64,000 nucleotides of DNA from Marasmius tenuissimus (Eukaryota > Basidiomycota > Agaricomycetes > Agaricales > Marasmiaceae). Where the stretch lies: contig JAQOTA010000069.1 in the NCBI GenBank assembly GCA_029532415.1, forward strand, positions 248,001 through 312,000, read 5' to 3'. The notes under the pieces are model-generated. The model had not been told where the DNA came from. It worked only from the letters and a program-made list of their open reading frames with translations, and made no database searches. The position numbers and the translations under genes are program-made. Position 1 is the stretch's first letter. Every line of letters begins with the position of its first letter. Below are positions 1 to 11,780 of this stretch, one piece after another.

Positions 1-2339
1 CAGCATACCCAATTCTCAACCCAGAGTCCTGACTCCATCGCCACAGCTCGGAGTTCACTACGCTGCAACTTCGATTGGGATTGTCGGCCAATGGCGTCAC
101 CATGCACAGGAATGGTCACCGTTGTCAGTAATTCATCAAAAAGAGGGAGGGACTAAGACATACCTCAGACATAGTGTTATGTTGCTGACGTCTGGTGTAC
201 AGTGAACATCGTTGAGAGGAAGCGTTAAGGCCTGAGGAGGGGACTGGAGGGGATGGGGATGGGGGAAATATACTTGGGAAACGACCAGGTATTTATACGT
301 TTTGAGGGTGGTCCGTGCGCCCTCTTTCCCTTGCCTATAACCAGTAATCTCAGCCAACCGTGTTCATCATGACGTCGACGACGTCGATGGTGCACGGACC
401 TTCATCACGCTCTCGTGAGGTGCACGTCCTGCTGTTTGACGTTACCCTAGGTAATCCTGGCCAAAACACACCAGCTAAACAATCAGTTCCAAGATAATAG
501 AGGGTTTACATACCTTTTCCCTCGATAGAGTCGATTCACCTCCAAAATCTCCCCGTGAAACCGCCTATTCTTCCTTGCCGGCGATATGAGATTTTGGTCA
601 ACTGGCGAACTTGTTGTGTATATGGTGTTTTATTGAAGGGTATTTCCGGAGAGCTCAGTAAGATTTGCTGCATTGGTTGACGGCAACGGCAGGATACAGA
701 TGGTGGTTGCGGTTCAACGGTGGGATAAGGTGGCTGTGTAGTCTGCATGGCCATCACATGTTCCACGCGATGTCCATTTCATCTAACGCCCGAAGAAGAT
801 CAAACGCCGGACATTGCATCCCACCCATAAGACTCACACTGGGCCTGTAAATAAGCCATGGGCTTATATGGAATTACTGTGATGCTCAAGGCAGTTTCTG
901 ACGAGTCATGAGGTGACTGTGAGGCTCACAGACGCTGATGAGCACTTATGAACCAGCCTGAGCCTCACAGCTGTTCATAAGCGCTCATATACAGCCTGGA
1001 TGTTCACGAACGCTCACGTTCATTTCACTTGCTCATATACCATTACAAACGCTGTAAACACTCACGAGCAATCATAAACTGTGGACATATTTTCTGGTGA
1101 CCGCTCCCGAAAGCACCCCACCATGAATTCGCAGCATCATCGTGCGCGGAGGATCGGAGCGAAAATAGGAAGGTCACTTTCTATCCGCTGTCTCAGTGTC
1201 TGTGATCATGGTGGCGGTTTGACCAATTTAAGTGATCTCAGGAGCTGGTTCGGGGCGAAAGTTAAAAACCTTACTTGAATCGGACCAAAAACGAGGGAAT
1301 TAGACGGTCTGACGAAAACGGCTGATTTTGCCATCTTTGGATCAAATTGCCGGCGGTCATTGGCGAGACGAGTAATACAGTCGGTAATGCCCATTTGGGA
1401 TACGATCATCATTTGGGACAAATTGGCTTGAGGGTGCAATCCTCCACTCTTTCTCGTTGGACTTTTTTTGAAATTGTTCTTGACTTATGTCTGCATATAC
1501 TGAGCCAACATAAAGAGGTGGGGTGCCCCATTCGTTGAGATATAGAATAAAAGATGGTGATTTTGGGCACAAGTAAAATACTGATACGGTGATCATAAAA
1601 GGAGATGTCATCGGGAGACTCTCGGCATCGGTAGGCTTATTTTGCATGATAATAAGAAGATTTTCCGATACTTAACGGGGGCATAGCTGGGAATAGTGAG
1701 AAGTAATGTCGAAGCCGGACGAGACGAGGGCGCGAAACTCGCGAAAGGCGGTGATGGAAGTCACCGAATGTGACGGGTTTGGTAAGGTTTGGTAATACCC
1801 GGTGTTGCTACGCATTCAAAACATAGATTATCAGCGTGATGATGTCACGTCCCAAATGCTGGTTCCGCGCTGATAACGAATTTTCGAGTTGATAAGAAGA
1901 TCCTTCGCCCACTACCCCCCTCGGTGGTCATTATGAGTCGATATATATCTTGACCTAATGTATACATACATTCCTAGATAGAAAGAACAAGGGGAAGGGG
2001 CAGTTGATGTCTCTCAAAACCCCAATCAAGATTTCACCGTCCCAAATGAGCATTACCGACTGTAGTATGAAAATTCTTTTTCATTCGTACTTGTACTTCG
2101 GCTTCCGCCTTCACGCGCAGTGCACGCGCTAGATAAGCAAATAAGTAGGAGAGGTGCTTCAACAAATGGGTGTCATAGAAGAGTCGAGAGGAAGCTTATA
2201 AATATAGTTGCTACACATGGAATACACTGCACAACCGGAAAGGTAAAGGGAAATCGTTCCAGCAATAAGATAGTGAGTTAAAAGAGTGGCTGTTAGATGA
2301 GGATCGGGATGTGACGAGGCTACCGCAAGGTGGTATCAT
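1..2339. other. Left-edge region without a convincing gene
   Basis: Only short overlapping ORFs (under 100 codons) are found here on both strands. None has recognisable motifs or a consistent exon chain. The one structure I can point to is a cluster of short imperfect repeats at about 870-1080, listed separately. The region could hold the promoter or UTR of a gene lying left of the window, but nothing in the sequence shows this. Confidence 0.5.
870..1080. repeat. Cluster of imperfect GCTCA-type direct and inverted repeats
   Basis: Within about 200 bases the core GCTCA(C/T) or its complement (A/G)TGAGC recurs roughly ten times. Two longer imperfect direct copies read TTCATAAGCGCTCATAT and TTCACGAACGCTCACGT, and GTGAGGCTCAC is a near-palindrome. 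No ORF explains the pattern. It may be a degenerate minisatellite or a cluster of binding sites; the function is unknown. Confidence 0.4.
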
Positions 2340-3597
2340 TTACCACCATCTACCGCTGGTGCGATTGCCAAAGAATGAGTCGATGGTGGCTCCATAAGAA
2401 GCCAGGTATCCATTGCTAGCCGGCTGAGGATGTTTTTCTTGCACCTGGCGGTTGGCCAGGACAACCTGGTTTTCGAGTTTATCTCGTTCCGCATCTGACG
2501 CGGTTAGAGCAGCCTTGAGACGCTCCTGAATGTCCCGAATCTCTGACCTCTGTTTCTCAGCGTTCGCCTGCACTGCCTCCTGTTCCTGAGCCAATCTCTC
2601 CCCAAGCTCAGCTTTCTCCGTGCTGTACTGCTCCTCGAGAGCCTTTGCTTCCTCTTCAGCTTGGCGAATATCTTCCTGGATTTGTGCCTGGTCTCTGTGG
2701 ATATCTCTGCGCGTTGCGTACTCTTGCGCGCCGACAGCATCTAGGCGACATGGCATTAGCACGCTTTCTTATCACGAGACGGAGGCTGAACGTACCTTTC
2801 GTCTTCTCGGCAAACTCCGCAGACTCCATCTCGTCCCTCTTCTTCTGTTCTTCCGCCTCGCGGTGAAGTTCCCCGCCCGCAGCCGTCTGCGAGAGTTCCT
2901 TCTGCTGATCGACCATCTCCGTCTGGATCTGCAACGGAAGCGGCTTGTTACCGATCAGAGAGCGGACGATCGTTTGCGCGGACGCTCCAGTGTTCTCGTG
3001 TCGGACTACGCGTGCTCCTTTGTCGATCACTGGCTTGAAGAACATGTCCTCGCTCTGAAGCTCTGCTTCCCGCGTCTCCCCAGTCTCCTTGTCTACCAAG
3101 CCCCACATTGTGGACGCAAGAACCACGTTCTTGAGGCTTTCATCGCCACATAATTCTCTGAACAGCTTCATGTTCCTTCTCGACACGCCGCCAACCCTTC
3201 TATCAGAGATCCGGTGGAGGAAGATGACACCAGAGAGCGTCTTCTTGTTTTCGTAGCTATCAACTTGGTTTAAGCTTTCCCGTAAATATCAATGCAAGAG
3301 GGGGACGTACGTGTTCGACATGTAGGTTGCGATCATCTTCAGGACATCTACGTCGCTGATCGTGTCGTCATCGAAACCCGGAGTATCGAGAAGGGTCACT
3401 TGATACCCCTCAAACCTGAACGGTGCTGTGGCTTGTACCGTCTTCGTGCACGACTGAACACCGTGGCCGACGGGCAGGTCAAACTTCCCGGCTTGGTTGA
3501 TGAACTAGCAAAGAACGACGGTATTAAGCCTCGTTACCGCCGGGAGATGAAATCGTGATCTTACAGTTGTTTTGCCACTTCCAGTAGCACCCATGAC
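2340..3597 (-). CDS. P-loop GTPase-like protein (AIG1/G-domain type) with coiled-coil C-terminus
   Basis: Several short exons can be joined on the minus strand. Near 3595 the reading frame gives the Walker A/G1 motif GATGSGKTT. After an intron comes LLDTPGFDDD (G3) at about 3390, followed by an isoleucine-rich stretch and a beta-strand/helix segment with LSGVIFLHRISD. The exon at 2800-3186 continues the G domain. The last exon (2340-2760) encodes a Glu/Gln-rich coiled coil ending NRTSGRWW. Such stand-alone G domains followed by coiled coils are common in Agaricomycetes and resemble AIG1/dynamin-like GTPases; the cellular role is not known. The first exon is uncertain. A Pro/Ser-rich ORF at 3755-3966 ends at a good donor (AAG|GTGAGT) and might be an upstream exon. 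A G4 motif (N/TKxD) was not identified with confidence. Confidence 0.7.
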
Positions 3598-3754
3598 GCT
3601 GGATAGCGGATAGAATCGTTAATTTGGGTTTTCATTATTCAACGAAGGTAATTGCACGCACGCAATGGTCACGCTTGGTTCTACTGGGACAGGCTGTGCG
3701 AGAGACGTTCGGCAGTGAGTTCCTGGACCGAACTGCGCTACTTGTAAACTCACC

Positions 3755-3966
3755 TTGGGCTGGACGACAGGTGCGGTCGGTCTTCGGACAGGTACAGGAG
3801 GAGCAGTAGGTGTTGATGGCCTTGATGGAATGGAAGGTCTTGATGGGATGGGGGGTCTCGAGAGTGATGGCACTATAGAGGGTATCGACGACATAGACGG
3901 CATGGACGGCAAGGAGGGCATGGATGGTAAGGTGAAGCTACTGTGGCGAGATGTGAGTACTATCAA
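3755..3966 (-). repeat. Pro-Ser-rich low-complexity coding-like segment
   Basis: On the minus strand this encodes iterated PSMPSLPSMPSM and RPSIPSRPSTP units, produced by a GC-rich repeat of about 9-12 bp. It is followed by a consensus splice donor. It could be a disordered N-terminal exon of the adjacent GTPase-like gene or part of the small gene at 3938-4856. Its ownership is unresolved. Confidence 0.4.
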
Positions 3967-4856
3967 CAGAACTCATACGGCGAGCATCGTACCTCGAAGT
4001 CCCCGTCCTCGTAACTCTCCGTCGAGGCCTTGGTAGAGTTGATGAACCTGCATCGGCTGGTGCTGGTGCTGGTGCCGGCGCCTGGGTTGATGCCTGAGGG
4101 GGTGCCTGCGTTTGGTTCACGGTGCCACGGCGGTACAACATGTTGTAAGGTGTAGTTGTGTGTTGTAGTTCTGTGGTTCGAGAGGAAGAAGTTGAGTCGG
4201 TGCCCGATGGGAGAGCAAGAATGGATACAATGGACGGCTCGATCCAGCCATGTTTATAGAACTCCTCACACGAGGCCTCGTTGAGGCTTATCCAGCGCAG
4301 CACGCAAGAGGTGGTTCCGTGGTGCGACATCCAGCAAACACGATCGACAGGCTGACTTCGCATGTTGAATGTATCTAGAATTGCAATCCTAACACGATTG
4401 AGCCTCATTTTGTTTCGGAATTCATAGAGGAAAGGTGGCGCAACAATAGTGATTGTGACGATTGCTGAATTAGGAAACTAACGCATGCCAGAAGGGCTCA
4501 CACGCAGCATGTGGTATGCAGACGTATAAGCTGTCCCCCGCCACTCTTGACCGTCAGGCAGTCTGAATTGCTTGAACAGCCACGTTGCACTGCGTGCCAG
4601 AAATCCATGCCGCGCTCGTTTCAAAGGGTGCGCCACGTCCTGCTCGGACCTGTGAATCGTTGGCTCTTGAAAAGTCGTGCCAGTATCGCCGGCGATGATA
4701 GCGTTCAAACGCCCAGTTTCGCTTTTGTTCCAGGAAGGTGACGGTCGCTTGTTTGGTTGACCCGTGCATTTGGAGAACCATGACGCACTTTCGCACTTTC
4801 CCTGACTGGAGCGGCCACCTCTCTGGATTAATACAACAACAACGTGTCACCTTCAT
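3938..4856 (-). CDS. Doubtful small gene, possibly DUF6593-like
   Basis: Three minus-strand ORF pieces in different frames (4554-4856, 4478-4708, 3938-4408) could be joined by introns. The middle piece contains WLFKQFRLPDGQEWRG, which recalls the core strand pair of basidiomycete DUF6593 proteins (FxxPDGxxYxW). The last piece has IEPSIVSILAL, similar to their C-terminal hydrophobic strand. The rest is not conserved enough for me to be sure. It may be a decayed gene, or the pieces may be unrelated. Function is unknown even for the family. Confidence 0.3.
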
Positions 4857-5549
4857 GATTCTGGATTGGGTTGAGGATCAACTCGTCGCAGGAAGCTGGC
4901 CGATACGTGCAGGTTTTCTGAAAAGTTGCGAAGGATGGCCGCTGAATTTGAGCTAGTATATCGTATCTTCATCTTATCTTGATACCACTGATTCCTACCA
5001 AAAAAGACGTTCAGAAAGACAACCCAAGCCGTCTATACCCGTTGATTGATAGACAAAACATACACGTTCAAGCTTCTGTAATACCATTCTTAGGTCATCA
5101 AACGGCGTCCACGTCGAACACTAATATCTCCACTGAGTTGGCAACGAGGTAATGTCCGCTGAGCGCGTCGGAATCGTGCTTGTCGCTGCGATGGGGTAAC
5201 GGGTTAAGGATGAATCGATAAAAGGTGAGAATTGAGTTCAAGGAGACGGGCGCTTATCATAATCCTGAGTCGAGCTTGAGCTTGAATGACAACGTAAGCA
5301 GGCCCATGTTGCGAGCATTAGGGTATCTACTATCTACAAGGTATAGTACACGGTATACTCTATTCAAGGCATTTTAGTCACCCTATGCTTTATACTCTTA
5401 CAACAACTGGAACCAAGGTTCGCGCCCGCAACGAGGTAAATATGATTATGTGCGCGGAAAGCCATCTTCCTGCCAATCCCATTCGGAGACTGAATGCCTG
5501 CATCTCTGACGATTGACTCGCCTCACCGATAGTGTCAAGCGATTGACCA
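4857..5549. other. Intergenic region, nothing recognised
   Basis: Between the doubtful small gene and the 3' end of the DUF6533 gene. No ORF with motifs and no repeat was seen. Confidence 0.5.
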
Positions 5550-6962
5550 TCACGGACGTAAATCTGTCATGCGTTCGTATATGTCAACCTTGGGAGTTTT
5601 TAGTGAGGACAGCAGTGAGTCAACTTACAACAAGCTGGGTCTGATTTTATGACGGCGGTCAGTAAGCTTGTGCTATGCTGGTTCTCAGAGTAAGGGAACT
5701 CACTGTGCATTGATAAATTTTATGCCCGGCTGTTGAGTGAAAGGTGAACGAGTTGACTACCGAGCGAGATGTTCGGACTCACCCTCGCAGATAGGACCAT
5801 GAGTAGCCAGATTAAATTTCCCGAGAGGATCGCGCAGAAGTACAGCAAACCGTCCCTTTGAATGGTGGCGAGTAAGGTCGTCCTCGGAAAGAGGGAGGGC
5901 CCACAACCGTTGACAGTGATACAGAGAGTAATGGCGAAAACTATTATGTCGAAGGTGATAGATAGCGACAGGTATATGATGTCCCTAAACACGGATGGGT
6001 GAGGAATGATGGCGGGAAAACGGAATGGAAGCCACCGCACATTTTGATATCGGAATAGAGTATACAGACTGCGCAGAAAAGTCCGTGAGGGCATGAGATG
6101 GGGCCTCTTGATGTCGGTAACTCACCATGAAAGGGATCGATGGGTATGTCGGGCAGTTTCAAGGCTGTAATCACGGCTTAGTCCCAACCTGCTCGAGGCA
6201 GTAAGTTCATCCTCACCTCCGTTTTTTGTACGATCCGACATCGCAGTTACTACGGTGATAGTCTGTGCAAGCATGAGTAGCAATAGCCCCATAACTAAGA
6301 GCTGATGGTGAGTCAAGGCGTGGATCCTAAAGCGAGAAGTTAGCAGTGGAAATGCTAGCTGAACGAACAAGACTAGCCGTATTAACAGTACTGCTTCTGC
6401 AGTCAAAGTAATTATAAGCGCCTGCAACCATTCTACAATGGCGAATCGATCACAGCTGTTGGTCGAATAACGTGAGGTCAGGATAACGTCGACGAGAGTC
6501 CGGTAGCCGTACACCTGTAATGGGGAATATATTCTGCGTGAGCTCACTCTCAACTGAATAGACACCGGGCGTACTTCAAAGGTCCATGCGGGTAGAAAAT
6601 AAGCTATAGAGGGCGTGATAAATTGTCATTCCGGCACTTTCGTCACGCCCCAAGGTTGGTCCTCACCAAAGAGGGTGATGACACAGAAAGCCAATGCAAA
6701 ATAACGGTTCTGTCGGATGACCATGGGATTCAGGACATCTCTTCTCCTTGAAGCTAGAGCAACGTACGACAATGAAGAGGTAGAACACTTCAATGTGGAA
6801 TTGGTAAGGACACCATTCATCGGGAAACTCAAACTTGCGACTCACCGGGTCCCTTTTTTCCTTCCACGCATAATCAATCTCGTCCGACCAAGTGAGAAGG
6901 TAATCGTACAAGGCTATCGCACTTGCTGCGGCGTAATAGAGCTGTTTCCCGTAACAGGTCAT
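5550..6962 (-). CDS. DUF6533-domain multi-pass membrane protein
   Basis: The first exon begins MTCYGKQLYYAAASAIALYD and continues YLLTWSDEIDYAWKEKRDP, the classic N-terminal DUF6533 signature of a small hydrophobic helix followed by an acidic segment. A following exon gives NRYFALAFCVITLF, matching the family's NRY motif. Downstream exons (6122-6565, 5720-6094) encode further membrane helices, including SVFRDIIYLSLSITFDIIVF and RDGLLYFCAILSGNLIWLLM, then PGIKFINAQ, typical of the end of this family. These proteins are predicted to have about seven membrane helices and are abundant in Agaricomycetes; the function is unknown. The start is chosen at 6962 because an in-frame stop lies immediately upstream. 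The end at about 5550 depends on two very short terminal exons and is the least certain part. Confidence 0.72.
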
Positions 6963-7708
6963 TCATAAATCCCGTTCAGCACAAGCAGAAAATGTCAACC
7001 TTGTACGCGAACCTAAAGATAAAGGAGATAATTTAGTATCTTTTCTTGTTGGAAGGCACAGATGAACCGCACAGATCTCCTGCCAAATCCACGACTTCTT
7101 CCGAGGTTGGACGTCGCAGCTACATCCATGAAGAGAAGGAAAGGGTGAGGACTGGAGGAATAGATGTCAGGGCGAGGGTGTGGGGGATCTGTACAGAAAC
7201 AGAGGTTGCAGACGTCGCTTGATTTTAGCCTATGGTTTAGAATTACATAGGCAGGCTAAGGCTCAGGCTACCCTGGAGAAGTCCTAAACATGGAAATATG
7301 AAGCGAGGCAACCTGAGGTGCAACAGTAACTTGACATGCTTGACAGTTGATGTCACCGTCAGGCAACTAAATTTGTTCCTAGCAATCATCGGGGTGCTGA
7401 AAATAGTAATACAAGGCGGCGTGACCGACGCTCGGCGGCGCCGTAAAGCGCCAAGAGGACAGAACTGGCCTCAAGTCGCTTTGACCCAAGGCAAACGAAC
7501 TGCTCAGATTCTGGCCTAATGCCAGTGAAAAATATACGCGTAGGATGTACTAAACGTACAGAGTATGAGGTAAGTTAGATTCGTTCATATCCTCAAAACG
7601 CGGCGTAGATAAAACAGAAGACATCTGTCACGACCAGTCTTTGGAAATAGGCGGTTCCAAAACGACTTCAAACGAAACTCATCGGTGGCAGCCAACGCGA
7701 ATGAGCAT
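6963..7708. other. Intergenic region, nothing recognised
   Basis: Upstream of the DUF6533 gene and downstream of the IKS1 gene. It contains only short ORFs such as 7298-7519 (plus) without motifs. Confidence 0.5.
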
Positions 7709-10430
7709 TCACGACCGGTAGCTCCTCAACACGCCGAGGTGTATCATCCCCAACAGACTCGATAAACAGACTCCAAACAGCCCTTCTGTGTCCAATAGCA
7801 TGTCCAAGACAGCCAGGCCCACCAAGAAGACTCGTAACCGAGGGGAATCCGGAAGGTTGAGGACCTGTACGCGTGTAGAAGGGTCAGAACCTTGTTCACC
7901 TTGCGAGGTAGATATCATACCTTGATGACGAGTATACAGGACTTCATCGCCCTCACTCCAATCGATCTCCACTTCTTGGTGTCACGTTGTAGGAGTATTC
8001 GTAAAAGTGTCGTGCCCCACGGCTGTTTCTGGGTCCCTGCTCTCTCCTCGTCCGCGTTCTCCGGCGCTGGTAAACCTAGTAACGGTACTCTCTCCTTGTC
8101 ATTGTTCCCAGCAGGAGCATCATGATACTCATCGGACTCTGAGCTCGCCGAACCATCCACAGACTGCCTTCTCCTTGGAAATGGTGGTGGAGTGGGCGAT
8201 CCTCGCGGTTGAGAGTGAGTCTGAGGTCGATGCTGTACCACAGGTAGTCGGCTGGATTCGTCGAAGGGCGAATTACGTCTAAAACCTCGAGAGGCCGTGT
8301 CGGGGTGGAGGGGCTTGAACTAACACACGAGGGTAAGCTTCCCTCAGAACGTTAGGGGGAAAAGACAACACACGTTTCCGGTCCTAATCCCATTCGAAAC
8401 CTTCTCAATTGTTGGACGCTGCGACGGTATCGGATTCAAGAGGGTCTCCAGCAACACAAGGACCGCTCTGGGCATCCGCCTAACCTCAAGTGCGGACACC
8501 ATGCCGGGATCGAACTTGAATCCGGGATAATTCACTACTTCCTTTTCGAGTCTAGCCAGCTTTTCGCTCTCTTCTATGTCCTCTGCAATGTCCTTCTCAT
8601 TGCCCCGACTGGCGTATCGATAAGGTAGTTTGAAGAACAACATCTTGTGAAGAACCATTCCCAATGACCACATGTCGGCTTTAGAGTCGATTTGCCGAAG
8701 GAGGCCAGTCTGAGGAGAGGGCAGCGACTCTGGCGCCGTGTATTCGAGTCTGGGAGGGAAAAAAAAGTTTGTGGGAAGGTCCCGAAGATCGGGAGCGAAC
8801 TCAGACTCACGTCCCTGTATTCCCTGATCTCACCCCCCCACTCGACATCATATCTCGCGAAGTTCCAAAGTCTGATAACATGGCCCGTGGGCTACGGGGT
8901 CCCCCTTTAGCCAGGTCAACTCAACAAATTGTCACAAGCAACTTACACAAGCCTTCCATCGTCCCAAGTCAGTAACACGTTCCCGGGTTTCAAGTCCAGG
9001 TGTAAGATGGATTTATTGTGCTGGATCGCAACGATTATTCGTTACGTGAAGCCAAAAATAGAAATATGCCACATACCAGAAATGCCAACCCATCGACTAC
9101 ATCACAGAATAAGCTTTGGATCTCATCTGCACTTAATAGATGGATGGCGTTCCAGCTCGGGCCTCCGCCATTGCCACCCCCGTTTCGTGATCCACCCCCT
9201 AAACCCATTTTGCGTAACCGGGTCTTTTCTTCGGGGGAGGCCTTTTGAAACTCCCGAAATGCCCGTATTCTTGCGGCTCTAGAGTTTGAGCTTCCGGAAG
9301 GGGCTGGTGAGGAATGTTGTGCTGGCTCTTCGGAAGTAGGAGATGTACTTGGGGAGGGCGCGAAAGGATTCTGCGGCGGATGGGCATGATGTTGGTTGTA
9401 GATGTTGCTGTGACCTTGGCCTAGTCTCGCGTCAATGAAATCATCAAGACTGAAACGAAAAGGTTGAGTCAGAAGACAAAAACATCTGATGCATATTTCT
9501 CACCTTCCACCTTCGGCCCATTGCATCAAGACACTATGATAGACGAGATCAGTCGTCAAGATGGGGCTTGATCATCTTATACATACTGTAGGGTCGGAAT
9601 CCTTGGTCCAAATGAGGAGAATTGACATGCTTCGAGCCATGCGTGGCTAAGCACCTTGTTAACCGAAACATCAACTTCCGAGGATCACTTCACTCACTGG
9701 TAAGTGATAATATTCGGATGGTGTAACCTCTCAAGCAAACGAACTTCGCGAAGGATATCGAGCAGATAGGAATGCGAGTTTCCGACAGCAATCTTCTTCA
9801 CCGCAAAATGACCTGAATGGTATTGAGCGTACGCTTCAGGACGTTGTGGACATATCCACACCGAGAGGATTTCCATCCAAGACATGCTTTACACGTTCGA
9901 TCAGCATACGAGACAATGTTATAGCCTCGAAAAGTACTCACTTGACAAAGATACACGCTGCCATTGGCTCCCATTCCCAACTTGCATTCTTCTTGAAAGA
10001 ATGCCTTGAAGTAACCCTCGGCCATTGCACCAGGTGGAAACGCGCTTGTCTCTTGAGACGAAGACTCCAGAGGTGGCCTCGTGCCCCTCGGGGTCGTTCC
10101 CGTACCGGTCGTCTCATTCGCTACGGCCAGTAGTCTGAAGTAGTTTGATGCACGCGAGTACATTACTGGCTCTGCGTCCAACGATTCGTCATGGCCGTCG
10201 AAAAGTGAATCGGGTTCGAATCCTAAAGGTAGTGATTGCTTGCAATATGGACAAGGTGGTCGAGGTTGCCTTGGGAAGTGACCGGACTGTCGAATGGTGA
10301 GGGCATGAGAAGTTGGGTTGTATAACACGACTTGATTATCAGAATTGTGAAAGATTGGGCGCCATTCGGGATCTATAGGTATCAGAGCAGCTGCGGGAGA
10401 CAGTTCTTGAGGGTCGACTTCATCGTTCAT
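7709..10430 (-). CDS. IKS1: IKS1-type serine/threonine protein kinase
   Basis: The minus-strand gene has many short introns. The N-terminal exon (from 10430) has the family's VVLYNPTSHALTIRQ segment and a CPYCKQSLP zinc-binding-like pair. Kinase motifs follow in order: glycine loop LGMGANGSVYLC (about 9960), VAIK lysine FAVKKI with a following REVRLLERLHHPNI (about 9700-9800), catalytic loop HLDLKPGNVLL (about 8980), DFGTSR (about 8870), EYTAPESL and MWSLGMVLHKMLF (8600-8730), and an RPT motif near 8400. HLD instead of HRD is usual in IKS1. The C-terminus is a Ser/Pro-rich linker, then a 54-bp intron (about 7863-7916), then VFLVGLAVLDMLL and a second hydrophobic stretch, so a C-terminal membrane anchor is likely. 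The substrate is unknown; yeast IKS1 is a non-essential putative kinase. The start at 10430 is the first ATG of the conserved frame. Confidence 0.85.
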
Positions 10431-11780
10431 GGCATTCCAGAGAAGAAAAGAATGCCTGCTCGTCGTGGTCGATGACGATGGGCACGAGGAGGGCAGCTGT
10501 CATACCGGGTTCCCACGCCCGAAGCATCCAATCAACCGTCCATGGGCGCTCAGGCCCAGGCTCTTCACTCTCTTTCATCTTCATCATTCATGTTCGTTTG
10601 CCGTAAGTGGCCCTGCAGCATAAAGCTCTAAGTACCACTGCTAACCCTTTTTCAGCATAGAATATATTTCTCGATAGTCTTAGGGCATCACTATCGCGAG
10701 TGTTATGAACCAGCGTCATTGATATCATGACACCACATAAAGCCATGTCCGCATGCAACGACAGCTCCAGAATTCAAGTTTTAGGGTTCTCATTGCACTC
10801 CTGCCGAGGAGGCGTTTTGAGAAGGCTTGGCTTATACGACCGGTCGCAGAGCGAATGCGAAAAAATCATGACAGAACGGTACTGGTGGCACCGATGTGTG
10901 AGCCATGTAGGGGCTCAGCTCAGATCTATGACCCGCTCGCGGGTTCTCGATCGTTGGTTGGAACCTGCGGGAAGAAGTTGAATGATTGGTGAGAGTCAAT
11001 GTTCTCCCAGAAACTCTCGCTGAACCTTACCTTAGGCTACGTGCCATATGCAAAGATCTGACGAGCCTGCATCCCCGTGGGACTTCTCTTGGTTATCTAT
11101 TGTGAAGGTGATCGATGATGGTTTCAACTTGCAGCAAGGGGAATTTTCTCGCGTGATCTGCGGATGATCCTGAAGAAGGAAGTCCAGCATATCGGCGTTT
11201 GTCTCGTCGTGGTTTGTGTCCTCCTTCTAATGTATGTTTACCTTGTTCACGTTTCTTTTCAGAGGTGTTTTATAGTTCCATGCAGTTCTCTCAGGTCATC
11301 CGCTTCTGCGGACCTTGATCCATCGTGATCTATTTCGAGCCTTTCAGCATCGTAAGGCGGCATTTGGTCATAATGATCTTTAGAGTATTGCTATTGCACC
11401 CAAACTCGATCCAGGCCATTCAACTCAGTTGTGGGGCGTCTTGTGTGAGTACTGGTGATACACTAAAATAGTCTCTTACACAACTTTCAACAGGCACTCC
11501 CACCGCTACCGCAATGAATGCACAATCCCCCCATTTTTGGGACATATCCCTTCCACACGTCGTCAACTGATCCAAACGACGTTTTACGAGATCGGCTGGT
11601 TTAAGCACCGCCGCCGCCGCCACGATCGCAGATAAGTTCACAAACCAGCACCCCGAATAAGCGGTACGTTTTACTTGTGGAGTAGCACGGAATGCTCGGA
11701 TACTATCTTCGAAACCTTGCGACCAAGTGGTTCAAATAAGTACTGGGGCTTCTTGTATTCCTATTCGTTCTTATCCCACC
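10431..11780. other. Divergent intergenic region between IKS1 and catalase
   Basis: About 1.35 kb separates two divergently transcribed genes and probably contains both promoters. Small ORFs (such as 11420-11641 minus, 10727-10981 plus) lack motifs. I did not recognise regulatory sites that I would defend. Confidence 0.5.

Noticed and set aside
10205..10225. tRNA B-box-like GGTTCGAATCC
   Set aside because: Lies in the coding exon of IKS1 (LPLGFEPDS) and has no A box or acceptor stem partner.
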